From NCBI RefSeq assembly GCF_001975985.1, contig NZ_MTQF01000007.1, positions 372,001-436,000 of the forward strand: 64,000 nucleotides of DNA. The letters run 5' to 3'. The stretch comes from [Flexibacter] sp. ATCC 35103 (GTDB lineage: Bacteria > Bacteroidota > Bacteroidia > Flavobacteriales > Flavobacteriaceae). The position numbers and the translations under genes are program-made. Below are positions 43,630 through 51,596 of the stretch, one piece after another (the stretch's first letter is position 1; the number at the start of each line of letters is the position of its first letter). The notes beneath the pieces were generated by a model that saw only the letters and a list, made by a program, of their open reading frames with translations, made no database searches and had not been told where the DNA came from.

Positions 43630-43637
43630 CAAAAATA
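43630..43637 (-). promoter_or_regulatory. Possible -7 element for the carH-like operon
   Basis: On the minus strand TATTTTTG matches the Bacteroidota -7 consensus TANNTTTG. It lies about 20 bases ahead of the start codon. No clear TTG is found at the expected upstream distance, which would suit a regulated promoter. It overlaps the TTTGGTGAACAAA motif noted near crtI. Confidence 0.35.
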
Positions 43638-43685
43638 GGATAAAATCTGAAAATACTTTGATAACTTCATTAAAATGATAGATTG

Positions 43686-44645
43686 CTAGAAGTTTACAGA
43701 TTGATAATCGTTTAATTTGTCTAAATGCAGGATCGTTTTAGAGCCATCTTTACTTCGATTATACATGGTTTCGAATTTGGCCCCATAAATGATTTCGCTA
43801 AAAGTATAAGATGTTCTGGCAGCGACTGTATTGCTGTACATATTGTCAAAAGTGGTAATGAATACTAGTATTTCACCTTGTACTTTCTTTAAATCTTCCT
43901 GGCTAAAGTTGTATAAAGGGCTATCTTCTGTAATTGGATGTACTAAAGTCCAGCTTAATGTAAGTGCATTTATCTTATCTAGTTCAAGGTCTAAATTATA
44001 GAATTTAATAGTATGCTGGCCATTCTCTTCTAAACTCATTCCTAACATAACTTTTGCCGTAGCATCTGTAAAATTGGTGTTTTTAAAAGGAACAACACGT
44101 ATCATAAGACCTTTTCCTTCTGCATAAGGAGAAATCAAGGCATTGTCTGCAAATTTTAAAAATGCTGTGGGTTTGCTAAATCTTCCAAAAAATAAACCTG
44201 TTGCTATAGCAAAACTTAATAAACCAATTAAAGCTTCGGCCGAGGAAAGGGCACTTGTCAAAAAACCGGTTGGACTAATATGTCCGTAACCTACAGTGGT
44301 AAAGGTTTGTGCACTAAAAAAATAAGCCTGGCCAAATTGGGTTAATATACTTTGAGATTGTGCAATACCGTCGAGATGCTCGATCCCGATAGCATAATAA
44401 ATAACGGCAAAAATAAAATTAATGACAATGTAAAAAATAAACAAAATGGACATGAATTTCCAGTTTGGCATATCTATCATGGTATGGTACCAGCTAATGC
44501 GGCGAAACAAATGCATGCCTCTTTTTTCTATATTCGCAGTTCCGTCTTTATTTACAAATCTTCCTCCGTAACTGTTTGCATTAGTTCCAAAACCTGAATT
44601 TTTATCAGTTTGTACATTTTGGTTTATTTTTTTTATAAGTGCCAT
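43686..44645 (-). CDS. Inward-rectifier-type potassium channel (KirBac family)
   Basis: A 319-residue channel. Two membrane helices (about residues 62-90 and 128-152) flank a pore loop with selectivity filter TTVGYGHISP (about 115-124). The C-terminal IRK immunoglobulin-like cytoplasmic domain runs from about 160 to 300 (PYAEGKGLMIRVVPFKNTN, then SWTLVHPITEDSPLYNFSQE). KirBac channels carry potassium under control of lipids. It is upstream of, and on the same strand as, the CarH-like regulator (75-base gap), so some read-through is possible. Confidence 0.92.
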   Translation of the reverse strand: MALIKKINQNVQTDKNSGFGTNANSYGGRFVNKDGTANIEKRGMHLFRRISWYHTMIDMPNWKFMSILFIFYIVINFIFAVIYYAIGIEHLDGIAQSQSILTQFGQAYFFSAQTFTTVGYGHISPTGFLTSALSSAEALIGLLSFAIATGLFFGRFSKPTAFLKFADNALISPYAEGKGLMIRVVPFKNTNFTDATAKVMLGMSLEENGQHTIKFYNLDLELDKINALTLSWTLVHPITEDSPLYNFSQEDLKKVQGEILVFITTFDNMYSNTVAARTSYTFSEIIYGAKFETMYNRSKDGSKTILHLDKLNDYQSVNF

Positions 44646-44711
44646 TAAGATTTGGTTTAAAGGGCAAAGTTAAGCATAACTATTAGACGAAATTATAGCT
44701 GATTTTAATAA

Positions 44712-44752
44712 AAAAAAGCAATTTGTAAATATCTATTTTACAAATTGCTTTC
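44712..44752 (-). terminator. Rho-independent terminator of the TPR gene
   Basis: AAAGCAATTTGTAAA and TTTACAAATTGCTTT form a 15-bp perfect stem with a 7-nt loop. On the minus strand it is followed by a long T run. Confidence 0.88.
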
Positions 44753-44775
44753 GTACTGAATGGCTTTAATTTTGT

Positions 44776-45276
44776 TTATTTACAAAATGTAGCTTTATTT
44801 TTAATGGCGCTCTGGCTGCCTAATTCTATCGCTTTAGAAAAGTCTTTACAGGCATTTTTTTTGTCTCCCATTTTATTATATGCCAATCCTCTCAGGTTAT
44901 AAGCGATGTAATCTTTTGGGTTTAAACCAAGTGAAGAGGAGCAATCGTCAACGGTTTCCTGAAAGTTGTTTAGTTTGTAGTTTACATTTGCTCTGCCTGT
45001 AAATGCATCTGCATTCATGCTGTCTAAATCGATTGTTTTGCTAAAATCTGCCTGAGCACCTTTTAGATCATTTAGTTTGAATTTTGCAACACCGCGATTT
45101 TGGTACGCTTCTACAAATTTAGTGTTCATGCTAATTGCTTTTGTATAATCAGCAATTGCGCCCTTATGATTGCCGGCTTCGGCTTTTTTCATGGCTTTGT
45201 CAAAATAACCAGTTGCAGATTGAGCCCATGTAGAGCAAGTTATCATAATAAATGATACAAGTAATAAATTTTTCAT
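44776..45276 (-). CDS. Exported TPR-repeat protein
   Basis: A 166-residue secreted protein with signal peptide about 1-18 (LLLVSFIMITCSTWAQ). The mature part is four tetratricopeptide repeats, each with a KGAIADYTKAIS-like second helix (residues about 36-160), for example AYQNRGVAKFKLNDLKGAQA and AYNLRGLAYNKMGDKKNACK. It could be a periplasmic or outer-membrane scaffold. It is a single-gene unit with a strong terminator. Confidence 0.83.
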   Translation of the reverse strand: MKNLLLVSFIMITCSTWAQSATGYFDKAMKKAEAGNHKGAIADYTKAISMNTKFVEAYQNRGVAKFKLNDLKGAQADFSKTIDLDSMNADAFTGRANVNYKLNNFQETVDDCSSSLGLNPKDYIAYNLRGLAYNKMGDKKNACKDFSKAIELGSQSAIKNKATFCK

Positions 45277-45572
45277 AAACCAATTTGGGATTAGTTAGTA
45301 GGTTGATTAATTATGAAACGAATTTAGTAAAGTTTTGTTTTGAAACTCCTATTCTTTTGTAAAATAATAGTTAGTAATTGATTTTTTATGGACTCGATCC
45401 GGACTATTATTTAACTCAATTTCTAAACTAATTTCTTTTCTGCTGTAATATTTTATGTAAATTTGATAGTATCTGATTGTAAAACAATGTTATAATCAGT
45501 TGGTTGAATTGTTGAAAAATGATGTTTCCTGCAGTGAACATTTTAATTAGTAACCCCAAATTATTAAAAGAA

Positions 45573-46559
45573 ATGAAGAAAAATTTTGCTATCGCATTTG
45601 GAGCTTTATATATGTTGTTTTTTGCTATTCCTTTCCCTATGCTCATATATTATGCGGTAAATAGCGAATTTGATGTCAATACGCTGAAGGATAAAAATCC
45701 GTGGCTGGCTTTAAGTATCGTTTCTATATCAGTTATTCTCTGGTTAATTGTTCTGATAGGATATTTCCGAAAATGGATTGTTCAAATTTTTATTTCAAAA
45801 AGAAACATCGAACAATTAAAGTCAAAAGGAATTTTTAGGGAAGCAAAAATTTTAAGTGCTGTTAAAACTTCTAAACCAGACGCGAAGTTTTCTACTTATG
45901 AACTTGAATTGTTGTTTAAAAATCTGGCAGATACTGAAATTACAAACAAAACAAGTGTTACTGATGCTAAACCTCAAGAACGACGTTTTGAAGTTGGGAA
46001 AAAAATAAATCTAATACTTAACAGAGATGCAGAAAAAGCTCCTCACTTTATTGTTGCAACTACAGAGGTAAATATAAATGGAATAAGAGTATTGGGTATT
46101 TTATTAGGCTGGTTGGCATTTGTCGCTGCCGTAATTGGATATTATGCGTATTCGTATGAAACGGAAAGTTTTGGTATGGGCTGGCGTTTTATGAGTTTTG
46201 GACATCCATTGATTGTATGTCCTGCGGTCCTCTTGTTTTTTAGATATCTGTTAAAATTTATTTACCGTAAGCTTACAGGTTTGGAAGGAGGTTCATTACT
46301 GATTAAATTTAAAGGCATAAAAACCTGGGCAAAATTAATAAAAGTAACTCAAACCGGAATTTATATTAATGACCAGCCAGAAGTTCGTTTTGAACTCGAA
46401 TACACAGATAATAAACAGGATGTTCATCGTAATAGCTTAAAGAAAGTTATTGGTTTGCTTGAACTCGATATTACAAAGCAGGAACAAATAGAAATTTTTT
46501 ATCTGCCGGAAAATCCAAGTCAAATTGCTTTTGTTAGTGATTTAGAAAATATGGAGTAA
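45573..46559 (+). CDS. Integral membrane protein of unknown function
   Basis: A 328-residue protein with two membrane blocks: an N-terminal pair of helices (about residues 8-28 and 48-70) and a second pair about 180-240 (VLGILLGWLAFVAAVIGYYA). Two soluble parts, about 80-165 and 250-328, look like repeats of one beta-rich unit (EAKILSAVKTSKPDAKFSTY and WAKLIKVTQTGIYINDQPEV), in the style of DUF3592 proteins. The ATG at 45573 is preferred; a start at 45519 would add 18 residues. No function is assigned. Confidence 0.6.
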   Translation: MKKNFAIAFGALYMLFFAIPFPMLIYYAVNSEFDVNTLKDKNPWLALSIVSISVILWLIVLIGYFRKWIVQIFISKRNIEQLKSKGIFREAKILSAVKTSKPDAKFSTYELELLFKNLADTEITNKTSVTDAKPQERRFEVGKKINLILNRDAEKAPHFIVATTEVNINGIRVLGILLGWLAFVAAVIGYYAYSYETESFGMGWRFMSFGHPLIVCPAVLLFFRYLLKFIYRKLTGLEGGSLLIKFKGIKTWAKLIKVTQTGIYINDQPEVRFELEYTDNKQDVHRNSLKKVIGLLELDITKQEQIEIFYLPENPSQIAFVSDLENME

Positions 46560-46577
46560 CGATGAAAACTATGTTTT

Positions 46578-48242
46578 TTATTTTAAGATTGCCGGCAATA
46601 AGTAATCGTGAACTATTTTATCAGCCTGAGGATGTCCGTATGGTTTGTTAAATGCCTTTGAGGTAATTATAATGACAAGTGGTAAATCTTTGAAAATTAT
46701 AAATTCATTTCCTCCATTTCCGGCGCAGTAATAAGTTTCGTAATTTTTGTTGTTATAAGTAACGGTTTTATTCCAGAATAAATAGCTGTAAAATTGATTG
46801 TCTCTCTCTGGAATCTTAATTTGCTTTGTAAAAGTTTTTTCTATCCATAATTTTGGGACTATTTGTTTGCCGTTCCATATACCGTTGTTTTTGTATAATT
46901 GAGCATATTTTGCATAATCCAGTGAGGTCATTTGTAGGCTTCCTGCTGTATTTACTACTTTTTGTGGTGTATATTGCCACTGATAATTTGTAATATTTAA
47001 TGGTTTAAAGAGTTTTTGATCAGCATATTTTTCTAATCCGTCTGGGACATTTTTATCCAGAATATCTCCTAAAAGAATAACGCCTGCTGTAAAGTAATCC
47101 CATGTGCCTCCATTTGTTTTTGTTGAGTCTGTAGGGAGATCCAGCGTAAATTTTACCCAGTTATCTGTAGGGTACATGTTCTCCTCATTTCCGGGTGAAT
47201 CGCTATGTGCATCTGAACCTTCAAATGAAGAACTCATACTTAGCAGGTCTTTTATTTTTATACTGTCTTTTTTGGTATCATAATTTGCATATTGGTGTAA
47301 GTTATAAAACGAACTAAGTGTTTGTTTTTCGTTTTTAATATATCCGTCATTTATAGCGATACCCATAAGTGTAGACGCAAAAGATTTTCCTGCAGAGCGA
47401 GTATCATGCAAAGTATTTCTGCCGGCATCATTAAAATATTCCTCTATCAAAAGTTTACCATCATAAATGGCAACGACGCTTGTTATTTCTTTTAGGTTAT
47501 AAGAGGCTATTTCCTTGTTTAACATTTCGATTTTCTGATGATTAATTTCAAGATTAGAAATCTCCCATCCGCTATTGGGTAATATAGTTTGTATTGCGAT
47601 TTGCTCTGCAGTTACTACAGGAGTTTTTATTATGAGTTTAATTTCTCCTTTAGCAATTAGATCTCCAGTTTTAATATCATTATTTTGATTACTAATGATG
47701 TAAGGTCTGATTTCAATTTTTAAAGTATGTGTTCCGTTTGTTAGTGCAGTTTCGCCGCCATTAATTTTAAAACGATCCCACATATGCAATGCCCAGAGAT
47801 TTTCAGGTTTAGAGCTGGTAAGCGGAATTCTTAATGTTGTTGAGGTGTTTTTGCTGTTGTCAGATCCAAAATTGCATCCTGAATTAATGTTGTCTTTGTA
47901 TATGAATTTATTATCGATATAAAACGAAAACTGAAGATTGCCCATTTTTACAAGTTCTTCAGCTGATAAATTGGGTTCCAGTTGATGTAAATAGTTTGTT
48001 ATTGAGTTATCAAGAAAAATCCTGATATTAAGGTTTGATTTGTATGTGAGATTGAAAGATTGAAGAAAATCAGATTTTTTATATTGCTCTAACGGAATGT
48101 TTCCATCCATGAAAGTAACTTTTCCAATGTTTGATTTATGCAGTTCGTTCGTTATTTCCTGAGGTTTAAAAAGATTAGTGGTCTGACCTGAGGCAATCAA
48201 ATAAAAAAGGTTGATTATTAGTAGGGATAATGTTCGTATCAT
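46578..48242 (-). CDS. Serine hydrolase, beta-lactamase/PBP class C fold
   Basis: A 554-residue exported protein with a signal peptide about 1-19. Residues about 30-220 are a beta-rich domain of unknown type. Residues about 240-545 are a beta-lactamase-related domain with SxxK as RSAGKSFAS (nucleophile Ser), YFT in the YxN position (WDYFTAGVILLG) and GNGGNEFIIF near the KTG position. Class C-type hydrolases of this group include esterases, D-aminopeptidases and peptidoglycan hydrolases; the substrate is unknown. It lies next to an AraC regulator that may control it. Confidence 0.85.
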   Translation of the reverse strand: MIRTLSLLIINLFYLIASGQTTNLFKPQEITNELHKSNIGKVTFMDGNIPLEQYKKSDFLQSFNLTYKSNLNIRIFLDNSITNYLHQLEPNLSAEELVKMGNLQFSFYIDNKFIYKDNINSGCNFGSDNSKNTSTTLRIPLTSSKPENLWALHMWDRFKINGGETALTNGTHTLKIEIRPYIISNQNNDIKTGDLIAKGEIKLIIKTPVVTAEQIAIQTILPNSGWEISNLEINHQKIEMLNKEIASYNLKEITSVVAIYDGKLLIEEYFNDAGRNTLHDTRSAGKSFASTLMGIAINDGYIKNEKQTLSSFYNLHQYANYDTKKDSIKIKDLLSMSSSFEGSDAHSDSPGNEENMYPTDNWVKFTLDLPTDSTKTNGGTWDYFTAGVILLGDILDKNVPDGLEKYADQKLFKPLNITNYQWQYTPQKVVNTAGSLQMTSLDYAKYAQLYKNNGIWNGKQIVPKLWIEKTFTKQIKIPERDNQFYSYLFWNKTVTYNNKNYETYYCAGNGGNEFIIFKDLPLVIIITSKAFNKPYGHPQADKIVHDYLLPAILK

Positions 48243-48318
48243 TTTTTGATTTAATAAGATTAAAAAGCAAAATTATTTGATAACCGGGATTAAAAATTGT
48301 ACAGGATTAACATTTGCA

Positions 48319-49131
48319 TTATTTCATTAAAAGTAATTTTAAATGCGCAGAAGGATTTAATCCGTTTACCTCCCTGAAGCATCTCGTAAAATGGCTTTGA
48401 TCTGAGAATCCGCATTCATAAGCGATTTCTGTTAATGATTGCTTTTGTAAAGACAGGAGGGAAAGCGCTTTTTCTACTTTTAACTTTCTCCTGTATTCGC
48501 TTAAAGTACAGCCAAAGTATTTAGAAAAATCCCTTGAGAGGTGAACAGGGTGTATTCCGGCTATTTTAGATAAATAATCCAAAGAGATTGTATCTCCGGT
48601 CTGATCATGAAGAATCTCATCAATAAGCTGTACCCATTTTGGGTTTTTGTAAAGCGATGTATTATTTTGTGTATTTAGTTTTGATAATATTTCTATTAGC
48701 AAAGTTTGTGCTGAAAAATCTATTGCAGAACCTTCAATTTTAGCAGCTCTGAAGATTTTATACATTAAAAACTTAATTTCCGGTCTAGAGATGTTAATGC
48801 TGCCTTGTAGGTTATCATCTTTTAATGCTGTGGTGTCGAACCAGTGTTTCTCGATTTCGAGATGAAAACCTCTTGTGAATCCCTCTGGTTTAATATTGTA
48901 ATGAGGTTCTTGCCAATTATGAAAAAGTAAACTTCCGGGAGCACAATTGTAGATTTCTTTTTTATTTCCCTCGATAACATTGCCTTCCAGAATAAAGGTA
49001 AAATAGGCATTCTCGTGATAATGCCAATCTACTTTGCTGTGCGTATACACGGTATCTGTCAGGGTTATTCCGTCCAGAATAATTGTCTGATTCGTTTGTC
49101 CGTAAAATGTGCCTTTTTTTAAATGTTTCAT
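48319..49131 (-). CDS. AraC-family transcriptional regulator
   Basis: A 270-residue regulator. The N-terminal half is a cupin-like sensing domain (about 10-140; HSKVDWHYHENAYFTFILEG). The C-terminal half has the two AraC helix-turn-helices (about 180-270; HPVHLSRDFSKYFGCTLSEY and IAYECGFSDQSHFTRCFREV). The start at ATG 49131 is preferred over a TTG at 49161, which would add MPAKGNQCDC. It is upstream of the serine hydrolase gene on the same strand, with a 77-base gap, so it may act on that gene. Confidence 0.87.
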   Translation of the reverse strand: MKHLKKGTFYGQTNQTIILDGITLTDTVYTHSKVDWHYHENAYFTFILEGNVIEGNKKEIYNCAPGSLLFHNWQEPHYNIKPEGFTRGFHLEIEKHWFDTTALKDDNLQGSINISRPEIKFLMYKIFRAAKIEGSAIDFSAQTLLIEILSKLNTQNNTSLYKNPKWVQLIDEILHDQTGDTISLDYLSKIAGIHPVHLSRDFSKYFGCTLSEYRRKLKVEKALSLLSLQKQSLTEIAYECGFSDQSHFTRCFREVNGLNPSAHLKLLLMK

Positions 49132-49161
49132 ACAATCGCATTGATTCCCTTTTGCGGGCAA

Positions 49162-49492
49162 GGATATTAGGATGATTTGTATACATTAAATGAATACAAT
49201 GAACTTAATAGCTATTAGATGTAATAAGATGAAAAATGTTACAGGAAAGATATGGATTTAATTGGTTTCGATCTGGATCGATAAAATTATCGGTTCTTGT
49301 TATGCGGTTGTAAAATAATAGGAAGTATGAAAAAAGATAAAAACACATTTTGGATTCTAACTTTTTGTCATCGCAGTGAGATTTGAAACTAATAAATTTT
49401 ATGTAAGGAATTCTCTAAAGAAGTTAAGTTTTGGTTCTTTATATAGTTTAAAAATAAAAAAGGTCAAGTAAATGAATACTTGACCTTTTTTG
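49162..49492. other. Intergenic region without a gene
   Basis: I see no coding region here. It is AT-rich and carries, at 49456-49491, the terminator of the tRNA cluster (AAAAAGGTCAAGTA with TACTTGACCTTTTT). Confidence 0.6.
49456..49491 (-). terminator. Terminator of the tRNA cluster
   Basis: AAAAAGGTCAAGTA and TACTTGACCTTTTT pair across a 6-nt loop, and the minus strand then has a T-rich run. A degenerate copy of it lies at 49673-49704, inside the cluster. Confidence 0.85.
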
Positions 49493-49565
49493 TGACCCGA
49501 CTGGGGCTCGAACCCAGGACCCCATCATTAAAAGTGATGTGCTCTACCAACTGAGCTATCGAGTC
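49493..49565 (-). tRNA. tRNA-Lys (TTT)
   Basis: A 73-nt cloverleaf on the minus strand: acceptor GACTCGA/TCGGGTC with one G-T pair, D-arm GCTCAGTTGGTAGAGC, anticodon loop CTTTTAA with anticodon TTT, T-arm CTGGGTTCGAGCCCCAG. It is identical to the copies at 49710-49782 and 49823-49895. Confidence 0.97.
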
Positions 49566-49582
49566 ATTATTATATCTTCTGG

Positions 49583-49665
49583 TGACCACGGTGGGATTTG
49601 AACCCACACGCCCTTGCGAGCACCACCCCCTCAAGATGGCAAGTCTACCGTTTCTCCACGTGGCC
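49583..49665 (-). tRNA. tRNA-Leu (GAG)
   Basis: An 83-nt type II tRNA with acceptor GGCCACG/CGTGGTC and a long variable arm. The anticodon stem CCATC/GGTGG encloses TTGAGGG, giving anticodon GAG. The T-loop TTCAAAT is present. The discriminator A is followed by an encoded CCA (49580-49582). It lies between two tRNA-Lys genes. Confidence 0.93.
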
Positions 49666-49672
49666 TAAAATG

Positions 49673-49704
49673 AAAAAGGTCAAGTAAATAAATACTCGAC
49701 CTTA
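49673..49704 (-). repeat. Decayed copy of the tRNA-cluster terminator
   Basis: AAAAAGGTCAAGTA followed by a loop and TACTCGACCTT repeats the hairpin at 49456-49491 with mismatches on the right arm. It separates tRNA-Leu from the second tRNA-Lys and marks an old duplication of the tRNA-Lys-terminator unit. Confidence 0.75.
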
Positions 49705-49709
49705 TGTTG

Positions 49710-49782
49710 TGACCCGACTGGGGCTCGAACCCAGGACCCCATCATTAAAAGTGATGTGCTCTACCAACTGAGCTATCGAGTC
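49710..49782 (-). tRNA. tRNA-Lys (TTT), second copy
   Basis: Same 73-nt sequence as the copy at 49493-49565, anticodon TTT. Confidence 0.97.
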
Positions 49783-49822
49783 TTGCTATCAAGGAAAGTA
49801 TTTTGTTAAATCACAAATTTTG

Positions 49823-49895
49823 TGACCCGACTGGGGCTCGAACCCAGGACCCCATCATTAAAAGTGATGTGCTCTACCAACTGAGCTATCGAGTC
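49823..49895 (-). tRNA. tRNA-Lys (TTT), third copy
   Basis: Same 73-nt sequence, anticodon TTT. It is first in the direction of transcription. Confidence 0.97.
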
Positions 49896-50022
49896 ATATT
49901 CTTTCCTTGAATGCGGGTGCAAATATAAGGAGTTATTTTTGATATTTGCAAGCTTATTTATTATAAATTTGTCTTTTTTTAATCAAAATTTACAACGTCT
50001 TAATTTTTAGGCTATTATTAAA

Positions 50023-50541
50023 ATGAAAAAAATCATATTATTAGGATATATGGGTTGCGGAAAGTCAACAATTGCCCAAAACTTGTCAAAAAATACAAAT
50101 ATTCCGTTTCTCGATTTGGATAAATGCATCGAAAAAAAAGCAAATTTATCGATAAATGAGATTTTCGAGCAATTTGGTGAGATCCATTTTCGAAAATTAG
50201 AACATGAAATGTTTGTAGAATTACTTCAATCTTCAGAAAATAGTATAATAGGTTTAGGAGGAGGAACACCTTGTTATGCCAATAATCATGAATTACTAAA
50301 AAGAGACGATGTTACCTCTATTTATTTAAAAGCTTCGATCGATACTTTATATAATAGATTAATACATAATAAGAGCAATCGTCCGCTTATAGCTAATATG
50401 AATGAAGAAGAAATGAAAGAGTTTATTGCAAAGCATTTATTCGACAGAAGCTATTATTACAATCATGCACAACATAAAGTTGTAGTTGATAATAAAGCTG
50501 TCGAAGAAACGGTGGAAGATATTTTAGAAATTTTAGCTTAA
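50023..50541 (+). CDS. aroK: Shikimate kinase
   Basis: A 172-residue P-loop kinase that phosphorylates shikimate at the 3-hydroxyl in the aromatic amino-acid pathway. The Walker A is GYMGCGKST (residues 8-16). The shikimate-binding residues are in FLDLDKCIEKKANLSINEIF (DxD at about 33-35), FRKLEHE and GLGGGTPC (about 78-85), with the lid arginine in NKSNRPLI. Its 3' end overlaps the convergent phosphoribosyltransferase gene by 9 bases. Confidence 0.94.
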   Translation: MKKIILLGYMGCGKSTIAQNLSKNTNIPFLDLDKCIEKKANLSINEIFEQFGEIHFRKLEHEMFVELLQSSENSIIGLGGGTPCYANNHELLKRDDVTSIYLKASIDTLYNRLIHNKSNRPLIANMNEEEMKEFIAKHLFDRSYYYNHAQHKVVVDNKAVEETVEDILEILA

Positions 50542-51033
50542 GAAGGCGTAATCATCACCTTTTTCATCAAAAACAACCTGAACATGCTCTAATAAAGATG
50601 TTGATAAAGAGATTCCTTTAAAATCTGCTTTTACGGGATACTTTTTGTGATTTCTGTCTACAAGTACTGCTGTTTTGAATTTCTTTAACGGAACGTCTAA
50701 GAAATGACGAACAGCATATATTAATGTAGTGCCTGAATTTAATACATCATCAACAAGTACTAAACCTTTGTTTTCGTACTCTTCTTTTGTTAATGATGTT
50801 TGTATAGGCAATTGCGGATTTTGTTTATCAACTTTAACTTCGCAAAGCGAAACCTTAAGAGTAGAGATAGTACTTAATGCTAATGCAATTTTTTGAGCAA
50901 AAATAGATCCGTTAGAAGCGATTCCTGCAATTACAACTTCTTCTTCGTCAACAAAGGTCTCGTATATTTGATATGCAATACGTTTTATTTTATGTTCGAT
51001 TTCCTGATTTGTTAAGATGATGTTTTTGCTCAT
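50533..51033 (-). CDS. Phosphoribosyltransferase-domain protein
   Basis: A 166-residue type I PRTase. The PRPP motif is LVLVDDVLNSGTTLIYAV (about residues 91-108), where the VDDVLNSGTT core is decisive. The hood region near the N-terminus is not diagnostic. It resembles the PyrR-like/hypoxanthine PRTase group and the base is unknown. It ends convergently with aroK, overlapping it by 9 bases, an unusually tight arrangement for two housekeeping genes. Confidence 0.85.
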   Translation of the reverse strand: MSKNIILTNQEIEHKIKRIAYQIYETFVDEEEVVIAGIASNGSIFAQKIALALSTISTLKVSLCEVKVDKQNPQLPIQTSLTKEEYENKGLVLVDDVLNSGTTLIYAVRHFLDVPLKKFKTAVLVDRNHKKYPVKADFKGISLSTSLLEHVQVVFDEKGDDYAFLS

Positions 51034-51127
51034 GATTTATTTTTTTGCTAATTTACAAATAAGAATTTTAGATTATAGTCTTTAGAATTTAGATTTTTTG
51101 AAGTAATCTCGTGTTTTAAAAATAAGT

Positions 51128-51517
51128 TTATTCCGTTTCTTCATCATCAACAATATCCTCGCCATATTCGTCAATATCCCTGCGGTCTTTTTTGGTAGGT
51201 CTTCCGGTACCGGTTTTGCGATAATGTTCTTTAGACAGTTTTAAAAGTTCTAAATGCGCATAAGCTTCTGCAGGAGTTTCGTTTTTTCTATAGATATCGA
51301 CAAGTTTTGCGCCTACACGACTTTCCGGAATGTCGAGTACGGTTATAATTTGTGTAATCTGGTCCTTTCTAAAGGTGATTTTATCAGTAGGAAAAACCTC
51401 TTTCGACGGTTTTGCAACTTGCCCGTTTACAGTAATGTGGTTTTTTTTGCAGGCTTCTGTAACCATGTTTCTGGTTTTGTAATAACGCACGCACCAGAGG
51501 TATTTATCTATTCTCAT
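51128..51517 (-). CDS. S4-domain RNA-binding protein (HslR/Hsp15-like)
   Basis: A 129-residue protein starting MRIDKYLWCVRYYKTRNMVT, the S4 RNA-binding fold (about residues 1-65, with NHITVNGQVAKPSKEVFPTD). The C-terminal tail is charged (TGTGRPTKKDRRDIDEYGED, then IVDDEETE). HslR recycles stalled 50S subunits carrying nascent chains. The ATG at 51517 is chosen because the frame's longer start at 51562 adds non-conserved residues. It is divergent from the FKBP gene. Confidence 0.87.
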   Translation of the reverse strand: MRIDKYLWCVRYYKTRNMVTEACKKNHITVNGQVAKPSKEVFPTDKITFRKDQITQIITVLDIPESRVGAKLVDIYRKNETPAEAYAHLELLKLSKEHYRKTGTGRPTKKDRRDIDEYGEDIVDDEETE

Positions 51518-51596
51518 AATTTTTCTAAAATCAAAGTTAAATTCTTTACAAAAATAAATCAATATTGTATCTTGCGCACCTAAAAAATTAACAATA

